From: Ramlibacter montanisoli
GTDB lineage: Bacteria > Pseudomonadota > Gammaproteobacteria > Burkholderiales > Burkholderiaceae_C
Reading direction: 5' to 3'
Assembly (NCBI RefSeq): GCF_013087525.1
Contig: NZ_JABFCS010000001.1
Coordinates: 558,001-622,000 of the forward strand
Length of the DNA: 64,000 bases
The notes below the pieces were generated by a model. It was not told where the DNA came from, did not search any database, and saw only the letters and a list, made by a program, of their open reading frames with translations. The first letter of the stretch is position 1; each line of letters opens with the position of its first letter. This document shows positions 44,838 to 55,800 of the stretch, piece by piece. The position numbers and the translations under genes were made by a program.

Positions 44838-45590
44838 ATGACGGAAAAGAAGAAGCTGATTGCCGGCAACTGGAAGATGAACGGCAACCTGGAGGCCAAC
44901 GACGCGCTCGTGCGCGCGCTGGTCGCGGGCTTGAAGGACGGGGGCTGCGAAGTCGCCGTCTGCGTGCCGTCGCCTTACCTGGCGCAGGTGCAGATGCTCA
45001 GGCACGGCTCGAAGCTGGACCTGGGCGCGCAGGACGTGTCGCAGCACGCCGGCGGTGCGTACACCGGTGAAGTGTCGGCCGCGATGCTGCGCGAGTTCGG
45101 CGTGCGCTACGCCATCGTCGGCCATTCCGAGCGCCGCCAGTACCACGGCGAGACCGATGCGCTGGTGGCCGAAAAGGCCAGGACGGCGCTGGCGCACGGC
45201 ATCACGCCGATCGTCTGCGTCGGCGAGACCCTGGCCGAACGCGAAGCCGGCAAGACCGAGGAAGTGGTGAAGCGGCAGCTGGCTGCCGTCATCCACCTCA
45301 ACGGCCACTGCATCAGCGAGATCGTCGTCGCCTACGAGCCCGTCTGGGCCATCGGCACCGGCAAGACCGCGACGCCCGAACAGGCGCAACAGGTGCACGC
45401 GCTGCTGCGCACGCAGCTCGCCGCGGCCACCGAGCACGCCGCGCGGGTGCACGTCCTCTACGGCGGCAGCATGAATGCCGCCAACGCGGCCAGCCTGCTG
45501 GCCCAGCCGGACATTGACGGCGGCCTGATCGGCGGCGCGTCGCTCAAGGCCCCCGATTTCCTGCAGATCATCGCCGCCGCCAGCGCCTGA
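44838..45590 (+). CDS. tpiA: Triosephosphate isomerase
   Basis: 250 residues, normal length. Catalytic Lys in '[19 protein letters not shown]', His in '[16 protein letters not shown]', Glu in '[20 protein letters not shown]', and phosphate loop '[20 protein letters not shown]'. It interconverts DHAP and glyceraldehyde-3-phosphate. The tpiA-secG-tRNA-Leu-nuo order is common in Burkholderiales. Confidence 0.98.
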   Translation: MTEKKKLIAGNWKMNGNLEANDALVRALVAGLKDGGCEVAVCVPSPYLAQVQMLRHGSKLDLGAQDVSQHAGGAYTGEVSAAMLREFGVRYAIVGHSERRQYHGETDALVAEKARTALAHGITPIVCVGETLAEREAGKTEEVVKRQLAAVIHLNGHCISEIVVAYEPVWAIGTGKTATPEQAQQVHALLRTQLAAATEHAARVHVLYGGSMNAANAASLLAQPDIDGGLIGGASLKAPDFLQIIAAASA

Positions 45591-45628
45591 AGCGCAGCGG
45601 CGAGCCACAACAATTAGGAGTTGATTCA

Positions 45629-46066
45629 ATGAATGCTTTGCTGACCATCGTGCTCGTCGTGCAGATCCTCACGGCGCTGTTCATGATCGGCCTCATCCTG
45701 CTGCAGCACGGCAAGGGCGCGGACATGGGCGCGGCTTTCGGCAGCGGCGCGTCCGGCAGCCTGTTCGGCGCCACCGGCAGCGCGAACTTCCTCTCGCGCA
45801 CCACCGCCGTCCTGGCCGCCGTGTTCTTCGTCTGCACGCTGGCGCTGGCCTACTTCAGCAACCTGGCGCAGCCGGTCGGTTCCGGTTCGGTGCTCGAGCG
45901 CGCCGCGCCCGCCGCCCCGGCCGCCCCCGTGACGCCGCCGTCGCCCGCCAGCCAGATCCCCGGCGGCGGCACGCCGGTGCCGGCGCAGCAAGGCCCGGCC
46001 ACGACGCCCGCCACGACCGCGCCCGCCACCCCTGCTTCGGGTGCGGCGCAGATCCCGACGAAGTGA
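45629..46066 (+). CDS. secG: Protein translocase subunit SecG
   Basis: 145 residues. Two membrane helices (about 3-22 and 53-72) around the conserved cytoplasmic loop 'LLQHGKGADMGAAFGSGASG', with an Ala/Pro-rich C-terminal tail (about 90-145), as in other betaproteobacteria. It works with SecYE in the inner membrane. AATTAGGAG precedes the ATG. Confidence 0.95.
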   Translation: MNALLTIVLVVQILTALFMIGLILLQHGKGADMGAAFGSGASGSLFGATGSANFLSRTTAVLAAVFFVCTLALAYFSNLAQPVGSGSVLERAAPAAPAAPVTPPSPASQIPGGGTPVPAQQGPATTPATTAPATPASGAAQIPTK

Positions 46067-46083
46067 TCCATGTCAAGGGTCGG

Positions 46084-46109
46084 GGGCCTGCTGCGCGGCA
46101 GTAAGGCCC
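46084..46109 (+). other. Hairpin between secG and tRNA-Leu
   Basis: GGGCCT (46084-46089) and CTGC (46091-46094) pair with GCAG (46098-46101) and AGGCCC (46104-46109). No T-run follows, so it may be a weak or Rho-aided 3' end for secG. In the rest of the gap to the tRNA only a weak TACACT-like -10 is visible. Confidence 0.35.
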
Positions 46110-46202
46110 TCGATTCGGAGTACACTTAGTGGTTGTCCGGATACGCGCGCGTTCCCTCTGGAACGCAGGCCCTCTCCAGCGTTTCCGGGCTCGTTCCCGA
46201 TT

Positions 46203-46285
46203 GCCGACGTGGTGAAATTGGTAGACACGCTATCTTGGGGGTAGTGGCGAAAGCTGTGCGAGTTCGAGTCTCGCCGTCGGCACCA
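46203..46285 (+). tRNA. tRNA-Leu (GAG expected; anticodon loop 2 bases short)
   Basis: Acceptor arms GCCGACG (46203-46209) and CGTCGGC (46275-46281), discriminator A, encoded CCA, D-loop 'AAATTGGTAGAC', T-arm with GTTCGAGTC and a long class II variable arm fit tRNA-Leu. The anticodon region reads CTATC-TTGGGGGTAG, 10 bases where 12 are needed for a 7-base loop plus the GGTAG stem. Restoring GA (TTGAGGG loop) gives anticodon GAG, as in leuU beside secG in E. coli. The missing bases are probably a sequence error. Confidence 0.85.
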
Positions 46286-46343
46286 AGACAACAGCCTTCC
46301 GGGCACTGCACCGGCAGGCGTGCCCCACGGACCCGTGCCCCAG

Positions 46344-46713
46344 ATGAACCTCGACCAGTACCTCCCTGTCCTCCTGTTCATCCTCGTCGGCATCGGTGTC
46401 GGCGTCGCCCCCAGGTCCTGGGCTGGGCCTTCGCCAAGGGCATGGGCGTCCAGAAGCCGGACGCCGCCAAGAACTCCCCTACGAGTGCGGCTTCGAGGCC
46501 TTCGACGATGCGCGCATGAAGTTCGACGTGCGCTACTACCTCGTGGCCATCCTGTTCATCCTGTTCGACCTGGAGATCGCGTTCCTCTTCCCCTGGGCCG
46601 TCGCGCTCAAGGAGATCGGGCCCGTGGGGTTCTGGGCCATGATGATTTTCCTGGCCATCCTGGTCGTGGGTTTCGTCTACGAGTGGAAGAAGGGCGCGCT
46701 GGACTGGGAGTGA
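46344..46713 (+). CDS. nuoA: NADH-quinone oxidoreductase subunit A (two apparent frameshifts)
   Basis: About 123 residues repaired, beginning '[20 protein letters not shown]'. The hallmark '[20 protein letters not shown]' with the loop Cys is recovered only by crossing breaks in C-runs at 46408-46412 and 46476-46479. Three membrane helices, ending '[15 protein letters not shown]'. It is the first gene of the complex I operon and starts 58 bases after the tRNA. Confidence 0.92.
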
Positions 46714-46753
46714 TCCCCGCAGCGCCCGCGTCTCATCTCAGAAAGATTTCGTG

Positions 46754-47233
46754 ATGGCAAACCAAGGCATTCTTGAAAAAGGTGTCGTGACCACGACCGT
46801 GGACACGGTCATCAACTGGGCCAAGACCGGCTCGCTGTGGCCCATGACCTTCGGCCTGGCGTGCTGCGCCGTGGAGATGATGCACGCGGGCGCCGCGCGC
46901 TACGACATCGACCGCTTCGGCATGCTGTTCCGCCCGAGCCCGCGCCAGTCCGACCTGATGATCGTGGCCGGCACGCTGTGCAACAAGATGGCGCCCGCGC
47001 TGCGCAAGGTGTACGACCAGATGGCCGAGCCGCGCTGGGTGCTCTCCATGGGCACCTGCGCCAACGGCGGCGGCTACTACCACTACAGCTACTCGGTGGT
47101 CCGCGGCTGCGACCGCATCGTGCCGGTGGACGTGTACGTGCCGGGCTGCCCGCCCACCGCCGAAGCCTTGCTGTACGGGATCATCCAGCTGCAGCAGAAG
47201 ATCCGGCGCACCCAGACCATCGCAAGGGCCTGA
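46754..47233 (+). CDS. nuoB: NADH-quinone oxidoreductase subunit B
   Basis: 159 residues. [4Fe-4S] cluster N2 ligands: tandem Cys in '[16 protein letters not shown]', then '[11 protein letters not shown]' and '[16 protein letters not shown]'. It carries the last iron-sulfur cluster before quinone. A GTG 3 bases upstream is an alternative start. Confidence 0.97.
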   Translation: MANQGILEKGVVTTTVDTVINWAKTGSLWPMTFGLACCAVEMMHAGAARYDIDRFGMLFRPSPRQSDLMIVAGTLCNKMAPALRKVYDQMAEPRWVLSMGTCANGGGYYHYSYSVVRGCDRIVPVDVYVPGCPPTAEALLYGIIQLQQKIRRTQTIARA

Positions 47234-47235
47234 GC

Positions 47236-47855
47236 ATGGACACCCAACCCGCTGCGGTCTCTCCGCACCCGAATCCGTGCGCGACGCCGTCACTGCCGCG
47301 CTGGGCGACAAGGCGAAACGCGTCGACCTGAAGCACGGCGAGATCACCGTCACCGTCACGGCGCAGAACTACCTGGAAGCCTGCCGCATCCTGCGCGACG
47401 CGCCGGAGTGCGCCTTCGAGCAGCTGATCGACCTGTGCGGCGTGGACTATTCCGAATACAAGATGGGCGAGTGGGACGGCCCGCGCTACGCCACCGTGGC
47501 GCACCTGCTGTCCGTCAGCCGCAACCAGCGCGTGCGCGTGCGCGCCTTCGCGGCCGACGACGAACTGCCGGTGTTCGACTCCGTCACCGCCCTGTGGTCC
47601 TCCGCCAACTGGTTCGAGCGCGAGTCCTTCGACCTGTTCGGCATCATCTACGAAGGCCACGCCGACCTGCGCCGCATCCTCACCGACTACGGCTTCATCG
47701 GCCATCCCTTCCGCAAGGACTTCCCGGTCTCCGGCCACGTGGAAATGATCTACGACGCCGAGCGCAAGCGCGTGGTGTACCAGCCGGTGACGATCGAGCC
47801 GCGCGAGATCACGCCGCGCATCATCCGCGAAGAAAAGTACGGCGGGCTCCAGTAA
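47236..47855 (+). CDS. nuoC: NADH-quinone oxidoreductase subunit C (frameshift near the N-terminus)
   Basis: About 206 residues. It starts 'MDTQPAAVS' 2 bases after nuoB; the frame shifts around 47256-47263 and continues '[20 protein letters not shown]'. The 30-kDa signature '[20 protein letters not shown]' and '[16 protein letters not shown]' are clear. The GTG at 47277 would be a shorter in-frame start, but the upstream residues fit NuoC. The stop overlaps nuoD (TAATG). Confidence 0.93.
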
Positions 47856-49108
47856 TGGCAGAGATCAAGAACTACACCCTCAACTTCGGCCCGCAGCACC
47901 CGGCCGCGCACGGCGTGCTGCGCCTGGTGCTGGAGCTGGACGGCGAAGTGATCCAGCGCGCAGACCCGCACATCGGCCTGCTGCACCGCGCCACCGAGAA
48001 GCTCGCCGAGACCCGCACCTACATCCAGACGCTGCCCTACATGGACCGCCTGGACTACGTGTCGATGATGTCCAACGAGCACGCCTACTGCCTGGCGGTG
48101 GAGCGGTTGCTGGGCGTCGAGGTGCCGATCCGCGCGCAGTACATCCGCGTCATGTTCTCCGAGATCACCCGCCTGCTGAACCACCTGCTGTGGCTCGGCG
48201 CGCACGGCCTCGACTGCGGCGCGATGAACATGCTGATCTACTGCTTCCGCGAGCGGGAGGACCTGTTCGACATGTACGAGGCGGTGTCCGGCGCGCGCAT
48301 GCACGCGGCCTACTTCCGCCCGGGCGGCGTGTACCGCGACCTGCCGGACACGATGCCGCAGTACCAGGCCAGCAAGATCCGCAACCAGCGCGAGATCACC
48401 CGCATGAACGAGGACCGGCAGGGCACCCTGCTGGACTTCGTCGAGGCCTTCACCAAGCGCTTCCCGCACTACGTGGACGAGTACGAGACGCTGCTGACCG
48501 ACAACCGCATCTGGAAGCAGCGCACCGTGGGCATCGGCGTGGTCACGCCGGAACGCGCGCTGAACCTGGGCTTCACCGGCCCGATGCTGCGCGGCTCCGG
48601 CATCGCCTGGGACCTGCGCAAGACGCAGCCCTACGAGGTGTACGACCGGATGGACTTCGACATCCCGATCGGCCGCACCGGCGACTCCTACGACCGCTAC
48701 CTGGTGCGCATCCAGGAATTGCGCGAGTCCAACCGCATCATTCAGCAGTGCGTCAGCTGGCTGCGCGCTAATCCGGGGCCGGTCATCACCGACAACCACA
48801 AGGTGGCGCCGCCGGACCGCGAGAGCATGAAGTCCAACATGGAGGAGTTGATCCACCACTTCAAGCTCTTCTCGGAAGGCATGCGCGTCCCGGAAGGCGA
48901 GGCCTATGCCGCGGTGGAACACCCCAAGGGCGAGTTCGGCATCTACATCGTGAGCGACGGCGCCAACAAGCCCTACCGCCTGAAGATCCGCGCCCCCGGC
49001 TTCGCCCACCTGTCCGCGATGGACGAGATGTCGCGCGGCCACATGATCGCCGATGCCGTGGCCATCATCGGAACCATGGACATCGTGTTCGGAGAGATCG
49101 ATCGATGA
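47855..49108 (+). CDS. nuoD: NADH-quinone oxidoreductase subunit D
   Basis: 417 residues. 49-kDa family: '[20 protein letters not shown]', '[20 protein letters not shown]', '[18 protein letters not shown]', and C-terminal '[20 protein letters not shown]'. It forms the quinone pocket with NuoB. It overlaps nuoC by 1 base and nuoE by 4 bases. Confidence 0.98.
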   Translation: MAEIKNYTLNFGPQHPAAHGVLRLVLELDGEVIQRADPHIGLLHRATEKLAETRTYIQTLPYMDRLDYVSMMSNEHAYCLAVERLLGVEVPIRAQYIRVMFSEITRLLNHLLWLGAHGLDCGAMNMLIYCFREREDLFDMYEAVSGARMHAAYFRPGGVYRDLPDTMPQYQASKIRNQREITRMNEDRQGTLLDFVEAFTKRFPHYVDEYETLLTDNRIWKQRTVGIGVVTPERALNLGFTGPMLRGSGIAWDLRKTQPYEVYDRMDFDIPIGRTGDSYDRYLVRIQELRESNRIIQQCVSWLRANPGPVITDNHKVAPPDRESMKSNMEELIHHFKLFSEGMRVPEGEAYAAVEHPKGEFGIYIVSDGANKPYRLKIRAPGFAHLSAMDEMSRGHMIADAVAIIGTMDIVFGEIDR

Positions 49109-49596
49109 TTTCTGAAGCTACCAAGAGCCGCTTCGCCCGCGAAGTCGCCAAGTACCCCGCGGACCAGAAGCAGTCCGCCGTGATGGCCTGCCTGGCGATC
49201 GTGCAGCAGGAGCAGGGCTTCGTCAGCAAGGACAGCGAGAACGAGATCGCCGCCTACCTCGGCATGGCCCCCATCGCGGTGCACGAGGTGACGACCTTCT
49301 ACAACATGTACAACCAGCAGAAGGTCGGCAAGTACAAGCTGAACGTCTGCACCAACCTGCCGTGCCAGTTGCGCGACGGCATGAAGGCGCTGCAGCACCT
49401 GGAGATGCGCCTGGGCATCGAGATGGGCGAGACCACGCCCGACGGCCTGTTCACGCTGCAGCAAAGCGAGTGCCTGGGCGCCTGCGCCGACTCGCCGGTG
49501 CTGCTGGTGAACGACCGCACCATGTGCAGCTTCATGAGCACCGACAAGCTCGACCAGATGATCGACGGCCTGCGCAAGGCGGAGGGCGTGTCGTGA
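49105..49596 (+). CDS. nuoE: NADH-quinone oxidoreductase subunit E
   Basis: 163 residues. Thioredoxin-like [2Fe-2S] (N1a) ligands: 'CTNLPCQL' and '[18 protein letters not shown]'. N-terminal '[20 protein letters not shown]' is typical. It overlaps nuoD (ATGA) and nuoF (GTGA). Confidence 0.97.
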   Translation: MISEATKSRFAREVAKYPADQKQSAVMACLAIVQQEQGFVSKDSENEIAAYLGMAPIAVHEVTTFYNMYNQQKVGKYKLNVCTNLPCQLRDGMKALQHLEMRLGIEMGETTPDGLFTLQQSECLGACADSPVLLVNDRTMCSFMSTDKLDQMIDGLRKAEGVS

Positions 49597-50924
49597 ACGC
49601 CGAACAGGTCCTCTCGCAGTTCCAGGCCACCGGCGTCCAGACCTGCTTCCACGGCCGCCACATCAACCCGCAGATCTATGCGGGCCTGGACGGCACCAAC
49701 TGGCGCATCAAGGACTACGAGGCGCGCGACGGCTACAAGGCGCTGCGCAAGATCCTGTCCGAGGGCCTCACGCAGGACCAGGTGATCGCCACCGTCAAGG
49801 AAAGCGCGCTGCGCGGCCGCGGCGGCGCCGGCTTCCCCACGGGCCTGAAGTGGAGCTTCATGCCGCGCCAGTTCCCCGGCCAGAAGTACCTGGTGTGCAA
49901 CTCCGACGAGGGCGAGCCGGGCACCTGCAAGGACCGCGACCTGCTGCTGTACAACCCGCACCAGGTGATCGAGGGGATGATCATCGCCGCCTACGCGATG
50001 GGCATCACCGTGGGCTACAACTACATCCACGGCGAGATCTTCTTCGCCTACGACCGCTTCGAGGAAGCGCTGGAAGAGGCGCGCGCCGCCGGCTACCTCG
50101 GCGACAGGATCCTGGGCAGCAACTTCAGCTTCCAGCTGCACGCCTCGCACGGCTTCGGCGCCTACATCTGCGGCGAGGAAACGGCGCTGCTGGAGTCGCT
50201 GGAAGGCAAGAAGGGCCAGCCCCGCTTCAAGCCGCCGTTCCCGGCCAGCTTCGGCCTGTACGGCAAGCCCACCACGATCAACAACACCGAGACCTTCGCG
50301 GCGGTGCCCTGGATCATCCGCAACGGCGGCCAGGCCTACCTCGAATGCGGCAAGCCGAACAACGGCGGCACCAAGATCTTCTCGGTCTCCGGCGACGTCG
50401 AACTCCCGGGCAACTACGAAGTCCCGCTGGGCACGCCCTTCAGCAAGCTGCTGGAACTGTGCGGCGGCGTGCGCGGCGGCAGGAAGCTCAAGGCGGTGAT
50501 CCCGGGCGGCTCCTCCGCTCCCGTGCTGCCGGCCGACATCATGATGAACTGCACGATGGACTACGACTCCATCGCCAAGGCCGGCTCCATGCTGGGCTCG
50601 GGCGCGGTGATCGTGATGGACGAGACGCGCGACATGGTGGAAAGCCTGCTGCGCCTGTCCTACTTCTACATGCACGAGTCCTGCGGCCAGTGCACGCCCT
50701 GCCGCGAAGGCACGGGCTGGATGTGGCGCGTGATCGACCGCATCCAGAACGGCCATGGCAAGCCCAACGACCTGGACCTGCTGAACTCCGTCGCCGACAA
50801 CATCCAGGGCCGCACGATCTGCGCGCTGGGCGATGCGGCGGCGATGCCGGTGCGCGCGATGATCAAGCACTTCCGGCACGAGTTCGAGGCCAAGATCCAA
50901 AGCGCGGAGCGCGTCACCCAATGA
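49593..50924 (+). CDS. nuoF: NADH-quinone oxidoreductase subunit F
   Basis: 443 residues from GTG 49593. NADH site '[17 protein letters not shown]', FMN site '[18 protein letters not shown]' and '[20 protein letters not shown]', and the N3 [4Fe-4S] ligands '[16 protein letters not shown]'. It is the entry point for electrons from NADH. Coupled at both ends by 4-base overlaps. Confidence 0.98.
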   Translation: MNAEQVLSQFQATGVQTCFHGRHINPQIYAGLDGTNWRIKDYEARDGYKALRKILSEGLTQDQVIATVKESALRGRGGAGFPTGLKWSFMPRQFPGQKYLVCNSDEGEPGTCKDRDLLLYNPHQVIEGMIIAAYAMGITVGYNYIHGEIFFAYDRFEEALEEARAAGYLGDRILGSNFSFQLHASHGFGAYICGEETALLESLEGKKGQPRFKPPFPASFGLYGKPTTINNTETFAAVPWIIRNGGQAYLECGKPNNGGTKIFSVSGDVELPGNYEVPLGTPFSKLLELCGGVRGGRKLKAVIPGGSSAPVLPADIMMNCTMDYDSIAKAGSMLGSGAVIVMDETRDMVESLLRLSYFYMHESCGQCTPCREGTGWMWRVIDRIQNGHGKPNDLDLLNSVADNIQGRTICALGDAAAMPVRAMIKHFRHEFEAKIQSAERVTQ

Positions 50925-53091
50925 TTGAAATCGAACTCGACGGGCAGAAGGTGGAGGTCACCGAGGGCAGCATGATCATGCATGCCGCGGACAAGGCCGG
51001 CACCTACATCCCGCACTTCTGCTACCACAAGAAGCTTTCCATCGCGGCCAACTGCCGCATGTGCCTGGTGGACGTGGAGAAGGCGCCCAAGCCGATGCCG
51101 GCCTGCGCCACGCCCGTCACCAACGGCATGATCGTGCGCACCAAGAGCGACAAGGCGATCAAGGCGCAGCAGTCGGTCATGGAGTTCCTGCTGATCAACC
51201 ATCCGCTGGACTGCCCGATCTGCGATCAGGGCGGCGAATGCCAGCTGCAGGACCTGGCCGTGGGCTACGGCCCCGGCGCCTCGCGCTACGAGGAAGAAAA
51301 GCGCGTCGTGATGCACAAGGACGTGGGCCCGCTGATCTCCATGGAGGAGATGAGCCGCTGCATCCACTGCACCCGCTGCGTGCGCTTCGGCCAGGAAATC
51401 GCCGGCGTGATGGAACTCGGCATGATCCACCGCGGCGAGCACAGCGAGATCACCACGGTGCTGGGCGACACGGTCGACTCCGAAGTCTCCGGCAACATGA
51501 TCGACCTGTGCCCGGTCGGCGCGCTGACCAGCAAGCCCTTCCGCTACAGCGCCCGCCCCTGGGAGCTGTCGCGCCGCAAGTCGGTCAGTCCGCACGATTC
51601 CACCGGCGCCAACCTGATCGTGCAGGTCAAGAACAACCGCGTGATGCGCGTGCTGCCGCTCGAGAACAACGACGTCAACGAATGCTGGCTGGCCGACCGC
51701 GACCGCTTCTCCTATGAAGCGCTGAACACCCCGACCGCCTGACCTCGCCCATGATCAAGCATGGCGGCGAGTGGAAGACCGTGGACTGGCAGACCGCGCT
51801 GGAGTACATCGCGCGTGGCGTCGGCGAGATCCGGCGCGACCACGGCGGCCAGGCCATCGGCGCGCTGGTGAGCCCGCACAGCACGGTGGAGGAACTGTTC
51901 CTGGCGCAGAAGCTGGTGCGCGCCCTGGGCAGCGAGAACATCGACCACCGCCTGCGCCACGCCGAATTCGCGGCGGGCGAGGGCGTCCGCTGGCTGGGCA
52001 CGAGCATCGCCTCGCTGTCCACGCTGCAGCGCGCGCTGGTGGTCGGCTCCAACCTGCGCAAGGACCACCCGCTGTTCGCACTGCGCGTGCGTTCGGCCGT
52101 GCGCAGCGGCGCGCAGGTGTCGGTGATCCACGATCGCGACGACGACTGGGCGATGGCCATCGCCGGCAAGTCCATCGTCCCGGCCGGCCAGTGGGTGCAG
52201 GCCCTGGCCGACGTGGCCACCGCCATCGGCAGCGAGAAGGGCCAGAAGGCCCCGCTGCAGGGCAATGCGACCGAGGCCGCGAAGGCGATCGCCGCTTCGC
52301 TGCTCTCGGGCGAGCGCAAGGCGATCCTCCTGGGCAACGCCGCCGCGCACCATCCCGCGGCCAGCTCGCTGCTGGCGCTGGCCAACTGGATCGGCGAGAT
52401 GACCGGCGCCACCGTCGGCTACCTGACCGAAGCCGCCAACACCGTCGGCGCGCAGCTGGTCAAGGCGATGCCGGGCCAGGGCGGGCTGAACGCCGGCCAG
52501 ATGCTGGCCGGCGGCCTCAAGGCGCTGTTCCTCCTGAACAACGAGCCCGAGTTCGACTCCGCCGCCGGCGCCAAGGCGCGGGCGCTGGGCCAGCAGGGCA
52601 GCATGGTCGTGACGCTCAGCCCCTTCAAGGCCAACCTGGACTTCAGCGACGTGCTGCTGCCCATCGCGCCCTGGACCGAGACGCCCGGGACCTTCGTCAA
52701 TGCCGAAGGGCGCGTGCAGGGCTTCCATGCCGTGGTCAAGCCACTGGGCGAGACCCGTCCGGCATGGAAGGTGCTGCGCGTTCTGGGCAACATGCTGGGC
52801 CTGCCAGGCTTCGAATACGAGTCGGCGAGCGAGGTGCTGGCCGACGCGCGCGGCGCGGCCGACGCGGAGCAGCCGCTGGTGCAGGGCAAGCTGCTTTCCA
52901 ACAAGACGGCCAAGGCCGCCTGGCTGGGCGACACCAGCGCGAAGCCGGTCGCGGCGCCCATCTACCAGCTCGATTCCATCGTGCGGCGGGCTTCCTCGCT
53001 GCAGCTCACGGCCGACGCGCGCAGCACGCAGGCGCAGGCGCAGGCACCGGCTGCCCCGCTGCAGTCGCAGGGTGAAAGGGTGACGGCATGA
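50921..53091 (+). CDS. nuoG: NADH-quinone oxidoreductase subunit G (one apparent frameshift)
   Basis: About 723 residues repaired. N-terminal [2Fe-2S] ('[20 protein letters not shown]'), then '[20 protein letters not shown]' and '[20 protein letters not shown]' for [4Fe-4S] clusters, then a molybdopterin-oxidoreductase-like domain ('[20 protein letters not shown]'). The frame breaks near 51731-51733: 'YEALNTP' should continue '[19 protein letters not shown]'. The product is in the peripheral arm. Confidence 0.95.
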
Positions 53092-54170
53092 TCGACACCA
53101 TCTACGGTTACGGCAACGGCCTGATCGCCGCGCCCTGGTGGACCGGCGCCGGCTGGCCCGTGCTCTGGACGCTGATCAAGATCGTCGCGGTGGTGCTGCC
53201 CCTGATGGGCGCGGTCGCCTACCTGACGCTGTGGGAACGCAAGGGCATCGGCTTCACGCAGCTGCGTCCGGGCCCCAACCGCATCGGCCCCTTCGGCCTG
53301 CTCACGCCGATCGCCGACGCGCTCAAGCTGCTGACCAAGGAGATCATCCTCCCGACGGTGGCCAACAAGGCGCTGTTCTACCTCGGCCCGATCATGACCA
53401 TCATGCCGGCGCTGGTGGCGTGGGTGGTGATCCCCTTCGGTCCCGACGTGGCGCTGGCGAACATCAACGCCGGCCTGCTGTTCCTGATGGCCATCACCTC
53501 GCTCGAGGTGTACGGCGTGATCATCGCCGGCTGGGCGTCCAACTCGAAGTACGCCTTCCTGGGCGCGCTGCGCGCCTCCGCGCAGATGGTCAGCTACGAG
53601 ATCGCCATGGGCTTCTGCCTGGTGGTGGTGCTGATGGTCTCGGGCTCGCTGAACATGACCGAGATCGTGCTGCAGCAGGACCGCGGCTACTTCGCCGAGC
53701 GCGGCGTGAACTTCCTGTCCTGGAACTGGCTGCCGCTGCTGCCGATCTTCTTCGTGTACTTCATCTCCGGCCTGGCCGAGACCAACCGCCACCCCTTCGA
53801 CGTGGTGGAAGGCGAGTCCGAGATCGTGGCCGGCCACATGATCGAGTACTCGGGCATGTCCTTCGCCATGTTCTTCCTGGCGGAGTACGCCAACATGTGG
53901 CTCGTCTCCATCCTGGCGGTGGTGATGTTCCTGGGCGGCTGGCTGCCCCCGATCGACGCGCCGCTGCTGAACTGGATCCCGGGCTGGATCTGGCTGGGCA
54001 TCAAGACCTTCATCATGGTCACGATGTTCCTGTGGATCCGCTCGACGTTCCCGCGCTACCGCTACGACCAGATCATGCGCCTGGGCTGGAAGATCTTCAT
54101 CCCGGTGACGCTGGTGTGGCTGGTCGTGGTGGGCCTGTGGATGCAGACCCCGTACAACGTCTTCAAGTAA
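53088..54170 (+). CDS. nuoH: NADH-quinone oxidoreductase subunit H
   Basis: 360 residues, about eight membrane helices. Conserved '[20 protein letters not shown]', '[20 protein letters not shown]' and '[20 protein letters not shown]' are quinone-channel motifs. It overlaps nuoG by 4 bases. Confidence 0.98.
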   Translation: MIDTIYGYGNGLIAAPWWTGAGWPVLWTLIKIVAVVLPLMGAVAYLTLWERKGIGFTQLRPGPNRIGPFGLLTPIADALKLLTKEIILPTVANKALFYLGPIMTIMPALVAWVVIPFGPDVALANINAGLLFLMAITSLEVYGVIIAGWASNSKYAFLGALRASAQMVSYEIAMGFCLVVVLMVSGSLNMTEIVLQQDRGYFAERGVNFLSWNWLPLLPIFFVYFISGLAETNRHPFDVVEGESEIVAGHMIEYSGMSFAMFFLAEYANMWLVSILAVVMFLGGWLPPIDAPLLNWIPGWIWLGIKTFIMVTMFLWIRSTFPRYRYDQIMRLGWKIFIPVTLVWLVVVGLWMQTPYNVFK

Positions 54171-54178
54171 AGCAAGCC

Positions 54179-54700
54179 ATGGCCATCGACACCCTGGCAA
54201 ACCGCCACCAACCCTTCTCGCTGAAGGACTTCCTCGGCAGCTTCATGCTGCTGGAGCTGTTCAAGGGCCTGCGGATCACGGGCAAGTATTTCTTCGCCCG
54301 CAAGATCACCGTGCAGTTCCCGGAGGAGAAGACGCCGCTGTCGCCGCGCTTCCGCGGCCTGCACGCCCTGCGCCGCTACGAGAACGGCGAGGAACGCTGC
54401 ATCGCCTGCAAGCTGTGCGAGGCCGTGTGCCCCGCGCTGGCGATCACCATCGAGAGCGAGCAGCGCGCCGACGGCACGCGCCGCACCACGCGCTACGACA
54501 TCGACCTGACCAAGTGCATCTTCTGCGGCTTCTGCGAGGAAAGCTGCCCGGTCGACTCGATCGTCGAGACGCACATCCTCGAATACCACGGCGAAAAGCG
54601 CGGCGACCTGTACTTCACCAAGGACATGCTGCTGGCCGTGGGCGACCGCTACGAGGCCGAGATCGCGGCCAACCGGGCGGCCGACGCCAAGTACCGCTGA
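54179..54700 (+). CDS. nuoI: NADH-quinone oxidoreductase subunit I
   Basis: 173 residues. Two [4Fe-4S] motifs: '[16 protein letters not shown]' and '[16 protein letters not shown]' (N6a/N6b). N-terminal amphipathic helix region '[17 protein letters not shown]'. The ATG at 54179 follows nuoH by 8 bases. Confidence 0.98.
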   Translation: MAIDTLANRHQPFSLKDFLGSFMLLELFKGLRITGKYFFARKITVQFPEEKTPLSPRFRGLHALRRYENGEERCIACKLCEAVCPALAITIESEQRADGTRRTTRYDIDLTKCIFCGFCEESCPVDSIVETHILEYHGEKRGDLYFTKDMLLAVGDRYEAEIAANRAADAKYR

Positions 54701-54719
54701 AGCCGGCGAAAGAACAACG

Positions 54720-55412
54720 ATGGACATCCGGACCGGTCTCTTCTATCTCTTCGCGGTGGTGCTGCTGTTCGCGGCCTTCCGCGTGATCACCGCGCGCAAC
54801 CCCGTGTATGCGGCGCTCTTCCTGGTGCTCACCTTCTTCCAGGCCGCCGGCGTGTGGCTGCTGCTGAAGGCCGAGTTCCTCGCCATCACCCTGGTGCTCG
54901 TGTATGTGGGCGCGGTGATGGTGCTGTTCCTGTTCGTGGTGATGATGCTGGACATCAACGTCGACGCGTTGCGGGCCGGCTTCTGGAAGCACTTCCCGAT
55001 CGCCGCCACCATCGGCGCGCTGATCGCGCTGGAAATGGCCGCGGTGCTGATGGGCGGCTTCCGCCCGACCGAGGAACCGCGGGCGATGCAGTCCGCGGCC
55101 ACCGCGGTCACGGCCACGACGCAGGGCGGCGTGCCGGTCGTGCAGCAGTACTCCAACACCAAGGAACTGGGCCGGCTGCTGTACACCGAGTACCTGTACC
55201 CGCTGGAGATCGCCGCCGTCATCCTGCTGGTGGCGATCATCGCGGCCATCGCGCTGACCCTGCGCACCCGCAAGGACACCAAGCACACCGACCCGTCGCA
55301 GCAGGTGCGCGTGAAGGCGCGTGACCGCGTGCGCATCATCAAGATGCCGCCGTCCCGGCCGGCGCAACCGGAGCCCGCGCCCGCAGCCGCCTCCGTGGAG
55401 ACCAAGGCATGA
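54720..55412 (+). CDS. nuoJ: NADH-quinone oxidoreductase subunit J
   Basis: 230 residues, about five membrane helices. '[20 protein letters not shown]' and '[20 protein letters not shown]' are family signatures. The C-terminal ~50 residues after the last helix are a charged, Pro/Ala-rich tail ('[19 protein letters not shown]'). A 55-base gap to nuoK follows. Confidence 0.96.
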   Translation: MDIRTGLFYLFAVVLLFAAFRVITARNPVYAALFLVLTFFQAAGVWLLLKAEFLAITLVLVYVGAVMVLFLFVVMMLDINVDALRAGFWKHFPIAATIGALIALEMAAVLMGGFRPTEEPRAMQSAATAVTATTQGGVPVVQQYSNTKELGRLLYTEYLYPLEIAAVILLVAIIAAIALTLRTRKDTKHTDPSQQVRVKARDRVRIIKMPPSRPAQPEPAPAAASVETKA

Positions 55413-55467
55413 GTCGCACGGCCGCTCCGAAGACGAATACCGTAGCCTGCAAGGCGGAGGTTTACCA

Positions 55468-55776
55468 ATGCTGCTGACGCTCGGACACTTCCTCACGCTG
55501 GGCGCGATCCTGTTCGCGCTGTCGGTGGTGGGCATCTTCCTGAACCGCCGCAACCTGATCGTGCTGCTGATGGCCATCGAGCTGATGCTGCTGGCGGTCA
55601 ACATGAACTTCGTGGCGTTCTCCTACTACCTGGGCGACATGCACGGCCAGGTGTTCGTGTTCTTCATCCTGACGGTGGCGGCTGCGGAGTCCGCCATCGG
55701 CCTGGCGATCCTGGTGCTGCTGTTCCGCAACAAAGACAACATCAACGTCGAAGAACTGAACGCCCTCAAGGGCTGA
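55468..55776 (+). CDS. nuoK: NADH-quinone oxidoreductase subunit K
   Basis: 102 residues, three membrane helices, with conserved membrane Glu residues in '[20 protein letters not shown]' and '[17 protein letters not shown]'. GGCGGAGG precedes the ATG at 55468. It is part of the proton-pumping arm. Confidence 0.97.
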   Translation: MLLTLGHFLTLGAILFALSVVGIFLNRRNLIVLLMAIELMLLAVNMNFVAFSYYLGDMHGQVFVFFILTVAAAESAIGLAILVLLFRNKDNINVEELNALKG

Positions 55777-55800
55777 TGCCCGCCGGGCGGGAAAGAAACG

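Noticed and set aside
46203..46285. tRNA-Pro with anticodon GGG
   Set aside because: The loop can be read as TTGGGGG, but the long variable arm and position after secG mark it as class II tRNA-Leu, and the 3' anticodon stem would then be incomplete.
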